Of a stretch of DNA of 64,000 bases, positions 1 through 7,260 are shown piece by piece. The position numbers and the translations under genes were made by a program. A model generated the notes under the pieces. That model had not been told where the DNA came from and made no database searches. It saw only the letters and a list, made by a program, of their open reading frames with translations. The stretch is from NCBI GenBank assembly GCA_944389105.1, contig CALXLD010000004.1, forward strand, positions 1-64,000, given 5' to 3'. Within the stretch, counting starts at the first letter, position 1. Each line of letters starts with the position of its first letter. This DNA comes from an uncultured Spirochaetaceae bacterium (GTDB lineage Bacteria; Spirochaetota; Spirochaetia; Sphaerochaetales; Sphaerochaetaceae).

Positions 1-127
1 GAAGAAACTGGGATATATGTCACCTGTTGAATTCAGGAATCTAAAGCTAGAGGAACTTGAAGATGCAAAGCTTATAATATAGCTTAAAAGAAGGTCTGGT
101 AGTGTCTACCTTCAGGGGGTTAGTTCA
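1..127 (+). mobile_element. Right end of an IS3-family insertion sequence
   Basis: The left edge of the window carries the end of an IS3-family (IS150-like) transposase, followed 18 bases later by a terminal inverted-repeat-like sequence at 101-127. Read on the minus strand from 127 this begins TGAACTAACCCCCTGAAGG, which fits IS3-family ends (TG start, run of Cs, then a GTAGACAC-like block). The element therefore enters from the left and ends at about 127. The left end and any target duplication lie outside the window. Between 128 and 388 I see no gene. Confidence 0.75.
2..82 (+). CDS. IS3-family transposase, C-terminal end (partial)
   Basis: Only the last 26 codons are present; the reading frame is open at the left window edge and stops with TAG at 80-82. 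The fragment contains KLGYMSPVEFRN, the conserved C-terminal signature of IS3-family OrfB transposases (a DDE integrase core followed by a K-LGY-SP-E-R tail). The protein would catalyse transposition by the copy-out paste-in route known for this family. Whether the full transposase is intact cannot be judged from this window. Confidence 0.8.
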   Translation, partial: KKLGYMSPVEFRNLKLEELEDAKLII

Positions 128-388
128 GGTTCCGTTTTGTCAAGCGTTTTATTCAACTTTCTTCAAAAATATTGCCCTTACCTGTCTGCGGTATATTACG
201 GTTTCATGGAATTTATCCTTTCTTCTCTTTCCCGTGCTTCCCGCTGTTGACATATTGCGTGTTTCCATGCTCTCCTCGCACGTGTGTAACCCGCGCGCGT
301 ATCTCCTTCCCCTGCAGTTATTTATCTATCTTTTCCCTTGATTTATCTCCTCCATTGCCCGATGATTGTCCCCATGGAGGGATCTATT

Positions 389-925
389 ATGTTTTATGTT
401 GACTCTATCTTCTCTAGGAAGGCTGTACTGCTCATCTTCCTAGCCTATGAACAGAATGGCCTTGCTCTTCCCGTTTCTTCCGCCTACCTCTCCTCTGCCT
501 ATTCCTCCCCGCTATGGTCACTATACCTTTCTACCCTTGAGACGCTGCTCTATCCATTGGGAGTGAACATATATGACTTCGCGTATATGCTTGAGGAAGG
601 TTCAGCTTCACCTCTTAACCCTTCTTCTGTGTTCATGCCTGTGATCCACTCAAGGAAGAAGCTTCTGGGGGTGATACAGAGGATGATGAGGGAGGATACG
701 GGATCCGAAAGGTGCAGGGCTGAGATGGCAAGGAGGATGGAAAGGGAGAGATCTGGGGTGAATGTTGATTTCAGGAGCAAGGCAGGGACGATAACGATGC
801 ACAAGGTCGAGGAGTATGCTGCGGCTGCAGGGCTCAAGGTGAGCGATGTATTCAGGAGGTATGCAGAGCTTTATCCTGAGGATGCAGACTATGAGAGGTA
901 TCCTGAAACAAGCAGCGGACTTTAA
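389..925 (+). CDS. Hypothetical protein, 178 aa
   Basis: I do not recognise this protein. The start at 389 is preferred because GGAGGG lies 7 bases upstream; an in-frame ATG at 338 has no such site. The N-terminal half is rich in Ser, Leu and Tyr and moderately hydrophobic. The C-terminal half is charged and probably helical (run around residues 95-140 with many Arg, Glu and Met, then KVEEYAAAAGLKVSDVF, which could be a small DNA- or protein-binding helical unit). It stands alone next to the IS end, with gene-poor DNA on both sides, so it may belong to an accessory or degenerating region. Confidence 0.5.
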   Translation: MFYVDSIFSRKAVLLIFLAYEQNGLALPVSSAYLSSAYSSPLWSLYLSTLETLLYPLGVNIYDFAYMLEEGSASPLNPSSVFMPVIHSRKKLLGVIQRMMREDTGSERCRAEMARRMERERSGVNVDFRSKAGTITMHKVEEYAAAAGLKVSDVFRRYAELYPEDADYERYPETSSGL

Positions 926-1464
926 ATAAGAGAAGTTCAGAATTACAGCGGATAAGCATATTCGTACATCCATATCATTTTATATAAAAGAGATAGTTGG
1001 CAGTTTATGTTTTCTCCGATTATTACAGTTATGCAGGAAGTTTTCATCATGAAATAGAAGATGAATGCTGTTTTTATGGTACTTTCAGCCTATCACAGAA
1101 TCAAAGATGATATCGCAAGGACAGCACTGACAAAGATCTTTTTCATTTCATCATCAATGATATATGGCGGTGGTTTCCTACATCACGTGGGAGGATCATC
1201 CTACCGAAACCAGCGTGATAAGGGAGGTAATGGAATTTGTTCAAAATAGCATTAGAGCTCGCTCTTATGCTTCTGAGGATTCCCCGTGATATCTTCGCAT
1301 TATCAAGGATATAAAACATGCCCGCGATGCCACTGGGTTTTCTATCGCATTGGAGCATATGATATCATAATGCATGGCACTGCCATAACAGTAGGCGGTA
1401 CTGGCCAATGCTTTCCGCAAAGGCACAGTATGCTTCCGAATCCCAAAAGGATGAAGGAGGCTGT
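926..1464. other. Gene-poor stretch, no recognisable gene
   Basis: About 540 bases without a convincing gene. Two short open frames (1061-1249 and 1286-1468, plus strand) have no family resemblance that I can see and no consistent coding character. The stretch lies between a lone hypothetical gene and a toxin-like mini-ORF, downstream of an IS end, so it may be decayed accessory DNA. The only clear signal is the ribosome-binding site AAGGAGG at 1454-1460, which serves the mini-ORF at 1465. Confidence 0.5.
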
Positions 1465-1575
1465 ATGATCCAAGAGTTTCTTGAGGTTTTTCTCGGAATC
1501 CTGAAAGTTCTTCGTGAGCTTTTGGCTCTAATAAGAGATAAGAAAAATACCCGTCACAATCCGACCAAAGATTAA
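1465..1575 (+). CDS. Type I toxin-like small hydrophobic peptide, 36 aa
   Basis: A 36-codon ORF begins with ATG at 1465, four bases after a perfect AAGGAGG. The peptide has a hydrophobic/amphipathic core (FLEVFLGILKVLRELLALI) followed by a basic, polar tail (RDKKNTRHNP). This layout matches small membrane toxins of the TxpA/Fst/holin-like type I toxin-antitoxin class. A stem TACCCG/CGGGTA (1548-1553 with 1578-1583) spans the stop codon, and the downstream block containing ACCGTCTATCGGCAGTGCCT resembles the conserved 3' segment seen after such mini-ORFs in gut Firmicutes. An antisense RNA antitoxin would be expected over the 3' region but cannot be proven here. Toxicity is inference. Confidence 0.5.
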   Translation: MIQEFLEVFLGILKVLRELLALIRDKKNTRHNPTKD

Positions 1576-1597
1576 CGCGGGTATCCCAAATTAATTA

Positions 1598-1630
1598 AGG
1601 CTGGTACCGTCTATCGGCAGTGCCTCTTTT
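1598..1630 (+). terminator. Terminator after the toxin-like mini-ORF
   Basis: AGGC...GCCT with an inner ACCG/CGG-type pairing forms an imperfect hairpin (1598-1625) followed by CTCTTTT. It ends the transcript of the mini-ORF at 1465 and may also be the site where an antisense RNA pairs. Confidence 0.5.
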
Positions 1631-1699
1631 CATCCATTATATTACATTCGCCAATATCGAAAGTCAAATGAATGTAAAGGCCGGCTTTAAAACACTATT

Positions 1700-1726
1700 A
1701 AAAGGAAAACGCTCCTCGTGGGAGCG
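1700..1726 (-). terminator. Terminator of tRNA-Thr
   Basis: On the minus strand GCTCC-CACG-AGGAGC forms a tight hairpin (1710-1726) followed by TTTTCCTTTT (1709 down to 1700). It lies about 30 bases downstream of the tRNA at 1759-1832 and is correctly oriented to end its transcript. Confidence 0.75.
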
Positions 1727-1758
1727 CTTATATATTCTCTCTGTTTTACCAGATATTT

Positions 1759-1832
1759 AGCCGCCTGTCGGATTCGAACCAACGACCCCGAGATTACAAG
1801 TCACGTGCTCTGGCCAGCTGAGCTAAGGCGGC
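1759..1832 (-). tRNA. tRNA-Thr (anticodon TGT)
   Basis: The minus strand folds as a standard cloverleaf: acceptor GCCGCCT/AGGCGGC, D arm GCTC...GAGC, anticodon loop CTTGTAA giving anticodon TGT, T arm GTTGG-TTCGAAT-CCGAC, discriminator T. The anticodon stem as I fold it has one T-T mismatch. No CCA is encoded. TGT reads ACA and, with modification, other threonine codons. Confidence 0.93.
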
Positions 1833-1859
1833 AATCAATTTAACCTTGGAGAGGTTACA

Positions 1860-1900
1860 GCATCAGAGGCAGTAGCGTCAAGTACCTCTGATGCTTTTTT
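1860..1900 (+). terminator. Strong hairpin with T-run, plus orientation
   Basis: GCATCAGAGG (1860-1869) pairs perfectly with CCTCTGATGC (1885-1894) and is followed by TTTTTT. The T-run is on the plus strand although the neighbouring genes (tRNA-Thr and the epimerase) are on the minus strand. It may block plus-strand antisense transcription, or act as a bidirectional stop after the epimerase gene that ends at 1908. Confidence 0.6.
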
Positions 1901-1907
1901 CTCAAAA

Positions 1908-2786
1908 TCAGTTGAATTTCATTTCTATGATATGCGTATTTGTTTTTCCTGCCTCAAGATGGATGAAATCTTCTCTTTCAGAAATATCAACAAGCACACC
2001 ATCGCGGCCAGGAAGAGTCCACCAAGGTTCAATGCAGACAAACGGAGCATCTCTCTTTATAGGATGCCATATACCGCAGTATGGAGCACCTTTGTATACG
2101 ACCTCAACAGACTTCTTTCCCTTCTCACTGCAGAGGATTGCTCTCTCACCAGTACCATGAAGCACAACAGCATCATCATCGAAAAGATCATGATGAAGAG
2201 GCATTTTGCCATCCTTTACGGTATCTGTAGCTTCATATGAACCTGCATCAAGATGATTATCAGTGAATGTCCTTCTCTCAACATCCCCGGCTTCTGGGAA
2301 GACAACTGAATAATCCTCAAAAGAAAGGCCCTTATCAAGAGGAACATTGAAACCGGGGTGACCACCGAAACCATAAAGCATCTCGCCACTTCCCGTATTC
2401 TGCACCTCTGCTATCTCATTTACGCCATGCTCAGTGAGACGGTATGTAACTGAGAATATGAAGTCAAACGGATACATAGCTTTTCTTTCAGCATCTGATT
2501 TGATCTGGAATGTAACTGAATCCCCGTCATTAGATACGACAGCAAATTCTGCCTGCTGGCAGAAACCATGGAGAGTCATCTCATAAACCGTACCATTATA
2601 CTGATACTTGCTGTCAAATAATCTGCCGACAAAAGGGAAAAGCACAGGAGCATGCTTCTTCCAGTATGTCTCATCGCCATTCCAAAGATACTCTGTATCA
2701 TTATCCTTGGAGTAGATTCTCGTCAGCTGTGCACCAAGCGTATTCACCTCTACGATGAAATGGCTGTTCTCGATTCTCTCAATCAT
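1908..2786 (-). CDS. Aldose 1-epimerase family protein (LacX/GalM-like)
   Basis: This 292-residue protein is a mutarotase-fold epimerase that interconverts the alpha and beta anomers of hexoses in the cytoplasm. Supporting motifs are FPFVGRLFD near residue 50, GGHPGFNVPL near residue 140 (catalytic His) and CIEPWWTLPGRDG near residue 255 (catalytic Glu). The pattern fits the shorter LacX-like subgroup rather than classical GalM, so the true sugar may be a hexose 6-phosphate or an unknown one. The second of two ATGs (ATGACAATG) is chosen as start because AAGGAG then sits 7 bases upstream. It overlaps the end of aroH by 8 bases, so the two are co-transcribed. Confidence 0.85.
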   Translation of the reverse strand: MIERIENSHFIVEVNTLGAQLTRIYSKDNDTEYLWNGDETYWKKHAPVLFPFVGRLFDSKYQYNGTVYEMTLHGFCQQAEFAVVSNDGDSVTFQIKSDAERKAMYPFDFIFSVTYRLTEHGVNEIAEVQNTGSGEMLYGFGGHPGFNVPLDKGLSFEDYSVVFPEAGDVERRTFTDNHLDAGSYEATDTVKDGKMPLHHDLFDDDAVVLHGTGERAILCSEKGKKSVEVVYKGAPYCGIWHPIKRDAPFVCIEPWWTLPGRDGVLVDISEREDFIHLEAGKTNTHIIEMKFN

Positions 2787-3162
2787 TGTCATTCTCCTTA
2801 TTGTATTCAGGGCGAAGTGATGAAGCACCTCTGAGGTAGACCATCCTCGCCTCCCTTTCTTTTTTATGATTGACAAGCAGCATTACACGTATTGCCAATT
2901 TAAGTCCCCCAGCTATATCGGCTTCCTGTACACAGAAAAGCGGAGTGAGATTCCCAAAACCGCTCTTCCTGCATGCGGCGGCAGCATTTCTTGTCCTGAT
3001 ATCCCTCGTCTGGGAAAACAGGATGAATGCAACATCAGCATCGCTGAGGCCATTCTCGCTGTAAAGCTTCTCCATCAGCTCCCCTACAGCTTCATCAACC
3101 TCCGCAGGGGAATCATGCTGTACTGTTGTTGCACCCCTCAAAGCATATACATTCTCTTCCAT
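2779..3162 (-). CDS. aroH: Monofunctional chorismate mutase, AroH type
   Basis: At 127 residues, this matches the Bacillus AroH family, which folds as a trimer and converts chorismate to prephenate for phenylalanine and tyrosine synthesis. The start LRGATTVQHDSPAEV parallels the conserved RGATTVE-D start of the family; CVQEADIAGGLKLAIRVM matches its C-terminal active-site segment; YLRGASSLRP matches the terminal YL---V-LRPD element. The start is the ATG at 3162 behind GGAGGAGGG; a GTG directly before it is less well spaced. The ATG overlaps the TGA stop of the upstream membrane-protein gene, so the genes are translationally coupled. No other aromatic-pathway gene is adjacent. Confidence 0.88.
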   Translation of the reverse strand: MEENVYALRGATTVQHDSPAEVDEAVGELMEKLYSENGLSDADVAFILFSQTRDIRTRNAAAACRKSGFGNLTPLFCVQEADIAGGLKLAIRVMLLVNHKKEREARMVYLRGASSLRPEYNKENDND

Positions 3163-3512
3163 CACATCCCTCCTCCAAATGAAAAACCTTCAAGAATAAG
3201 AGTATTGAGGATATCAAGGAGTATGGAAACAATAAAATAAGCAGACATCCTCAGAATTGTCAGAACAATCGGCTGAAGGCACATTACCCTTGAATAGAAA
3301 AACTGATAGATAGATGCAAAGATTATCCACAAACCCTCAAGAAGTATCGTCCAGCCAAGAAGCATCTGGGCCAGCGTGACAAACGAAACAAGAATCTCGC
3401 TGACGGGAAAGCAGAGAAACAGAACAAAAAGCAGCGCGAAGAAAAAATACAGCGCAAGCAGGTATGAATGTATACGCGATGAGAACGCGAGAATCCGTCT
3501 GAATGCCAGCAT
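3162..3512 (-). CDS. Small membrane protein of unknown function, 116 aa
   Basis: I do not recognise a family. The protein has about four hydrophobic segments (residues ~15-37, 40-55, 57-72 and 85-105) and short polar loops, so it is likely an inner-membrane protein. It is the first gene of a three-gene unit with aroH and the epimerase, and its TGA overlaps the aroH ATG. There is no Shine-Dalgarno upstream; instead TAGTAT ends 6 bases before the ATG (3519-3524 on the minus strand), suggesting a leaderless transcript. Confidence 0.6.
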   Translation of the reverse strand: MLAFRRILAFSSRIHSYLLALYFFFALLFVLFLCFPVSEILVSFVTLAQMLLGWTILLEGLWIIFASIYQFFYSRVMCLQPIVLTILRMSAYFIVSILLDILNTLILEGFSFGGGM

Positions 3513-3576
3513 ATTGAAATACTATCACGTTAAGAGCATTCTTGACAGATGAGAAAATGGGAGTAACCCTCAGATT

Positions 3577-4395
3577 ATGGACTGGTCTGAAATCAATGCA
3601 AAAGCCTGGGATGGAGAAGCTGCAAACGGAAATGCATGGGCAAGAATCGTCCCGGAGGATGAAATAGAACGTGCAAGAAACGGCAATCCCGGAATAAGGG
3701 TGACAATAGACAAAAACGTTCCACTCAGCTGGATTGAGCCGCTTCGAGGAAAGCATGTCCTCTCACTTGGCGGTGGCGGAGGGCAGCAGACACCTCTTCT
3801 AGCTGCATATGGATGCAGGACAGAATGCGTAGATAAAAGCTCCGGCATGCTTGAAAAGGACAGGATCGCCCTTGAAAAATACAATCTGAAAGCAGCACTC
3901 CATAGAAATGACATGACAGACCTCTCGATATTCGCAGATGAATCATTTGACGGGATAATCTCCCCAGTTTCCATGAATTTTGTCAGCGATATAGGCTCAG
4001 TCTTCTCCGAAGCTGCAAGAATACTGAGGATTGGCGGAATATTCATATTCGGAATCGCAAACCCCGCTCTCTACATTTTTGATGACAGGCTTCTTGCAAA
4101 AGGCAGGATGAAGATAAAATATACACTTCCCTTCTCTGATGAGAAAAGCCTCTCTCAGAAGGAACTAAGGAAAAGGATACTGAAAGGAGACACCATCGAA
4201 TTCTCACATACGCTGGAAACAATATTCGGAGGACTGACGGAAAGCGGCTTTGCGATTACAGGATTCTTCTCCGATGGAACATCGTTTGAACCGATAGATT
4301 CATTCCTTCAGGACTGCTACCTAGCCATCAAGGCTATCCGAATCGATGATGGTGCCATCTGTCAGAATGAGAATACATCGGACACCCATCGATGA
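3577..4395 (+). CDS. Class I SAM-dependent methyltransferase
   Basis: This 272-residue Rossmann-fold methyltransferase transfers a methyl group from S-adenosylmethionine to an unknown acceptor. VLSLGGGGGQQTPLL at about residues 60-75 is motif I (SAM binding), ECVDKSSGML follows as motif II, and FADESFDGIIS is motif IV; the ARILRIGGIFIFG segment is the usual post-I/VI strand of Methyltransf_11 proteins. The N-terminal region around residues 1-50 (WDGEA-NGN-WA) resembles a subgroup often annotated as small-molecule methyltransferases. Its 3' end runs 75 bases into the convergent apbE gene. No ribosome-binding site is seen. A perfect TTGACA lies at 3542-3547 but the matching -10 is poor. Confidence 0.8.
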   Translation: MDWSEINAKAWDGEAANGNAWARIVPEDEIERARNGNPGIRVTIDKNVPLSWIEPLRGKHVLSLGGGGGQQTPLLAAYGCRTECVDKSSGMLEKDRIALEKYNLKAALHRNDMTDLSIFADESFDGIISPVSMNFVSDIGSVFSEAARILRIGGIFIFGIANPALYIFDDRLLAKGRMKIKYTLPFSDEKSLSQKELRKRILKGDTIEFSHTLETIFGGLTESGFAITGFFSDGTSFEPIDSFLQDCYLAIKAIRIDDGAICQNENTSDTHR

Positions 4396-5283
4396 GGCAA
4401 AATCAAGTGCCTTTTCAGATCCGAGTGCAAGAAGTGTCGTAGAAAGCATATCACCAAGGGTCCCCGATTCAGATATTACCGTTGCAGATACGATATCAGA
4501 ATCAAACGGATATCCGGTCCGGTAATCAAGAATATGATGGTAGCGCACACCATCTTCTTCTATGTATCTCTGATAAACCCCGGATGTAATTACAGTACAG
4601 TTCTCTGCATCCACGACGAAAACTGAATCTTCCGCACCTCCATCAGGATTCCTGATTCCTATCCTCCATGGCCTTCCGCCTTCGGCACTCCCGTATGCAA
4701 GGATATTTCCTCCGAGATTTGCAATAAGGCCATCACTACGGCTCTTGGCAAGCATCTGGCTGATACAGTCGGAGGCATACCCTTTACCGACTCCACCTAA
4801 ATCCAATGCCATCCCCTCCAGAGGAAGGTAAACAGAGTTATCGCTATCAGAAAGCTCTATAAGCGTATAGTCAAGAAGAGGAAGAACACTGCTTATCTCC
4901 TCCTCCGACGGCACCCTTGCATCCTCCGAGCCGAACGCCCACAGTCCCGAAAGCGGTCCGATTGCAGGGTTGAAGACACCATCCGTTCTATATGCCATGT
5001 CAACGGAGGCTTTGATCAGGGAATAGATATCCTCAGGAACAGCCACCGGAGAAATTCCGGCATTCTCATTTATCTTTGAAATCCATGAAGACTGATTATA
5101 TCGGGAAAGCTCCCCGTCGATTTCGTAGACAAGGGAGAATATGTCCTCAGCAATATCTTTCTCATCTTCGGGAAGAGTCACTGTAATAAGCGTATCCATA
5201 GCAATACGGGATTCAGTCACATTACCCGCAGAACAGGATGAGAAAAGGACAAGGGCCAAGACAATAATCCACAAATGTTTCAC
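4321..5283 (-). CDS. apbE: FAD:protein FMN transferase, ApbE lipoprotein
   Basis: About 320 residues. ApbE enzymes attach FMN covalently to Thr/Ser of target flavoproteins such as Rnf/Nqr subunits and work on the outer side of the membrane. The proposed GTG start at 5283 gives a typical lipoprotein signal with lipobox LFSSC. Family motifs are present in order: TDGVFNPAIGPL, LDLGGVGKGYASD, TSGVYQRY and HHILDYRTG (Mg and FAD binding). Longer in-frame starts upstream would run into the divergent HAD gene at 5360, so they are unlikely. No clear Shine-Dalgarno is visible. The 3' end overlaps the convergent methyltransferase by 75 bases. No Rnf or Nqr genes are in the window. Confidence 0.88.
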   Translation of the reverse strand: MKHLWIIVLALVLFSSCSAGNVTESRIAMDTLITVTLPEDEKDIAEDIFSLVYEIDGELSRYNQSSWISKINENAGISPVAVPEDIYSLIKASVDMAYRTDGVFNPAIGPLSGLWAFGSEDARVPSEEEISSVLPLLDYTLIELSDSDNSVYLPLEGMALDLGGVGKGYASDCISQMLAKSRSDGLIANLGGNILAYGSAEGGRPWRIGIRNPDGGAEDSVFVVDAENCTVITSGVYQRYIEEDGVRYHHILDYRTGYPFDSDIVSATVISESGTLGDMLSTTLLALGSEKALDFASSMGVRCILILTDGTIIDSDSLDG

Positions 5284-5346
5284 GGAAAAAGAAGTAGCAC
5301 ACAGTAATTTTTCATGCAACCACTTCTCCCTTAAACCCCATCTCGA

Positions 5347-5359
5347 TATATTTATCACT
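5347..5359 (+). promoter_or_regulatory. Leaderless-type -10 element before HAD gene
   Basis: TATATT at 5347-5352 ends 7 bases before the ATG at 5360 and no Shine-Dalgarno is present. Transcription from this -10 would begin at or next to the start codon. Confidence 0.55.
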
Positions 5360-6166
5360 ATGTATCGCGCCATCTTCACAGATATAGACGGAACACTTTT
5401 CAGACAGGACCTGACCATCGGAGAAAGAACAAAGAAAGCAATAAGAAAAGCATATGAAAGCGGTGTTTCAATAGTGCTTACTTCAGGTCGTTACATAACA
5501 GGAATGGAAAGGGCACAGGAACAGCTTGATGTACCTGTTATATATGCAGCAATAAATGGCGCCCTGATAAAATCAGGAAACACCTATCTTCGCGAAAAGA
5601 GGATCGAAAAGGATGCATATATCATGGCAGCTGAACATCTCAGGGGAAAAGTATCCTCGCTTATTGCATTCTGCGAGACAAAGTTCGCGATAGATTCTGA
5701 TGACGGATGGTATGATCTGCAGACACGAATCTGCGGCGATGAAGGGATCAGAATGGATATCTCAGACCCGGATCAGGTACTCAGGAAGACAGGAGAGGCT
5801 CCATACAAGATCCTTGTAAAGGATAATGACAGGAAAAAGATCGAAAGGCTTATGGAGGAACTCAATGCAATCCTCGGAAAAAGAGCAAAGGTCATAAGCT
5901 CAAGCTACAACAACTTTGAAATACTGCCATGGGGCATCGACAAAGAAGATGCAGTTGAAATAGTCTCAGAGCATCTTGGCATAAAGACCGACGAAACCAT
6001 AGCATTCGGAGACTGGGACAACGATGCGGGAATGATAAGGAAAGCAGGACTTGGAGTCGCAATGGCAAATGGCTCAGAAAACGCAAAAGCAGCAGCCGGC
6101 TTCATAACACTGTCGAATGACGAAGACGGCATAGCCTATGCTCTGGAGAAGTTTTCCGTCATCTGA
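5360..6166 (+). CDS. HAD-superfamily Cof-type phosphatase
   Basis: The 268-residue protein belongs to the HAD IIB (Cof/YidA) group of cytoplasmic phosphatases that act on sugar phosphates or other small phosphate esters. Motif I is FTDIDGTLF at residues 5-13 with both catalytic Asp; motif II is LTSGRY; the cap domain covers about residues 80-185; motif IV is GDWDNDAGM near residue 215, followed by GVAMANGSENAKAAA, typical of the family. The start at 5360 places motif I right at the N-terminus, as usual. It diverges from apbE and overlaps the convergent PfkB-like gene by 8 bases. Confidence 0.88.
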   Translation: MYRAIFTDIDGTLFRQDLTIGERTKKAIRKAYESGVSIVLTSGRYITGMERAQEQLDVPVIYAAINGALIKSGNTYLREKRIEKDAYIMAAEHLRGKVSSLIAFCETKFAIDSDDGWYDLQTRICGDEGIRMDISDPDQVLRKTGEAPYKILVKDNDRKKIERLMEELNAILGKRAKVISSSYNNFEILPWGIDKEDAVEIVSEHLGIKTDETIAFGDWDNDAGMIRKAGLGVAMANGSENAKAAAGFITLSNDEDGIAYALEKFSVI

Positions 6167-6722
6167 CAAAATCCAGTATCCTTGATTTATCATCGGTAAT
6201 AAGGACATCCGGAATCGATGAGGAAAAGGCACTGAGCGTCCGCTCCAGGATATCATGATTTCCGATTATCCCTTCCTCGCATCCAGTATCAACTGCTACT
6301 CTCGGAAGAGGGAACATGAAGGAAACAGCATCCAGCGTGGCAGATGCCGAAGGATTATAAGACAGAATCGAAGAAGACACGACAACGCTCTTTATATCGC
6401 TGAAGTACGAGAAGGAAGCAGTAAGCTTCTCTGCATCCAGTGCAGTTGAGGCACTCCCCTTCATATACCACTCACCATCAATCCCGATAAGAAGATTCAT
6501 ATTCTCCCTTATATCTGGATCAAATACCGCTCCAAGGCGTAAAAGCTCATCAGAAAACTCTCTTCCGGTCCTTCCAAATGGGAGGACTGTCAGGAAAAGA
6601 GTATCAAGCTTCTCTGCCCTGAGCCTTGAGACCCAGTCATATCCCAATCCGGAAAAGCTTTTTTCCCAGCGGCCGTCCACAGGGCTGAATGAAACACCCA
6701 TCTCTCCAATTACAGCTATCAT
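6159..6722 (-). CDS. Shortened PfkB-family sugar-kinase-like protein
   Basis: The 187-residue product resembles the N-terminal half of ribokinase/fructokinase (PfkB) proteins: MIAVIGEMGVSF start, a GLGYDW segment where the family has GG--N-A, then LPFGRTGREFSDELLRLGAVFD matching the GDD-FG----E-L---GVD motif. Family members are about 300 residues and end with a D--GAGD-F catalytic/ATP motif, which is absent here. It is therefore either a degenerate kinase or a repurposed sugar-binding domain. It has an apparent leaderless promoter (TAGACT ending 6 bases before the ATG) shared back-to-back with the gene at 6777, which argues that it is still expressed. Confidence 0.55.
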   Translation of the reverse strand: MIAVIGEMGVSFSPVDGRWEKSFSGLGYDWVSRLRAEKLDTLFLTVLPFGRTGREFSDELLRLGAVFDPDIRENMNLLIGIDGEWYMKGSASTALDAEKLTASFSYFSDIKSVVVSSSILSYNPSASATLDAVSFMFPLPRVAVDTGCEEGIIGNHDILERTLSAFSSSIPDVLITDDKSRILDFVR

Positions 6723-6776
6723 GCTCCAAGTCTACCCCCTGTGGATTGCATTGGGCAAGGTGGCTATAATCAGGGT
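6723..6776. promoter_or_regulatory. 54-base divergent promoter region with mirrored -10 boxes
   Basis: Exactly 54 bases separate the start codons of the genes at 6722 (minus) and 6777 (plus). TAGACT (minus, 6729-6734) and TATAAT (plus, 6765-6770) each end 6 bases from their own ATG, with 30 bases between them. No Shine-Dalgarno is well placed for either gene. Confidence 0.65.
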
Positions 6777-7190
6777 ATGAATACAAAGAAGGCAGTCTGG
6801 ATATCAAAGCCGGAGAAGATAAAAGCGACACTTCACACACTATCCTATCATTCATCAGAGGCCCACTCTGTCTTTTTCGTCATTGGGGAAAATGATGAGA
6901 TAACCCTATCATGCAGATCCGAGGCAAAGACCGCTTTCATCCTGCTCCATACACCGGATGAATATATAGTCTTCGGCAAAGAGAAAACCGTAATGGCATT
7001 CGGTGGCATGAGAACGGAAATTCCCCATGAGCCTTTCTCTTCAGTCCATCTGCAGAAAGAAGGATCTAGGCTTATATTCTCTTCCGATGGAAAAGAAGTG
7101 CTCAGGATAGAAAAGGAAGCCTTCTCTTCCTCTGCATCCTTCGGAGTTGCTTCAAAAGGATCGGGAGAAGTAACTATCGAGGTATTCTAA
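6777..7190 (+). CDS. Hypothetical protein, 137 aa, predicted beta-rich
   Basis: No family recognised. The sequence alternates short hydrophobic and polar stretches in a pattern typical of an all-beta sandwich (for example AHSVFFVIGENDEITLSC, SRLIFSSDGKEVLRIEK and the closing EVTIEVF), a little like concanavalin-type glucanase domains, but nothing diagnostic is visible. There is no signal peptide. The start at 6777 is chosen because TATAAT ends 6 bases upstream in the leaderless arrangement; an ATG at 6741 would overlap the promoter of the divergent gene. glnS follows 70 bases downstream. Confidence 0.6.
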   Translation: MNTKKAVWISKPEKIKATLHTLSYHSSEAHSVFFVIGENDEITLSCRSEAKTAFILLHTPDEYIVFGKEKTVMAFGGMRTEIPHEPFSSVHLQKEGSRLIFSSDGKEVLRIEKEAFSSSASFGVASKGSGEVTIEVF

Positions 7191-7211
7191 ACAGAACATA
7201 TATGCTAGACT

Positions 7212-7259
7212 TTCACCATCTTCTAAAGGGCCCTTTGAAAGGTCTGAAAGGATGGTGAA
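7212..7259 (+). promoter_or_regulatory. Inverted repeat over the glnS ribosome-binding site
   Basis: TTCACCATC (7212-7220) is the exact reverse complement of GATGGTGAA (7251-7259), immediately before the glnS ATG at 7261. The enclosed sequence contains the 12-base palindrome AAAGGGCCCTTT (7225-7236) and a GAAAGG ribosome-binding site (7246-7251). Pairing would hide the 3' part of the ribosome-binding site, so this may be a translational control element of glnS. Confidence 0.45.
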
Positions 7260-7260
7260 C

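Noticed and set aside
338-388. Longer start for the 389-925 gene
   Set aside because: GGAGGG is correctly spaced for the ATG at 389 and not for the one at 338.
3542-3576. Perfect TTGACA as the -35 of the methyltransferase at 3577
   Set aside because: At the correct spacing the -10 candidates (TAACCC, AACCCT) are poor, so I did not list it as a promoter.
7191-7260. T-box riboswitch before glnS
   Set aside because: No T-box sequence, specifier loop or terminator/antiterminator pair can be found in this short leader.
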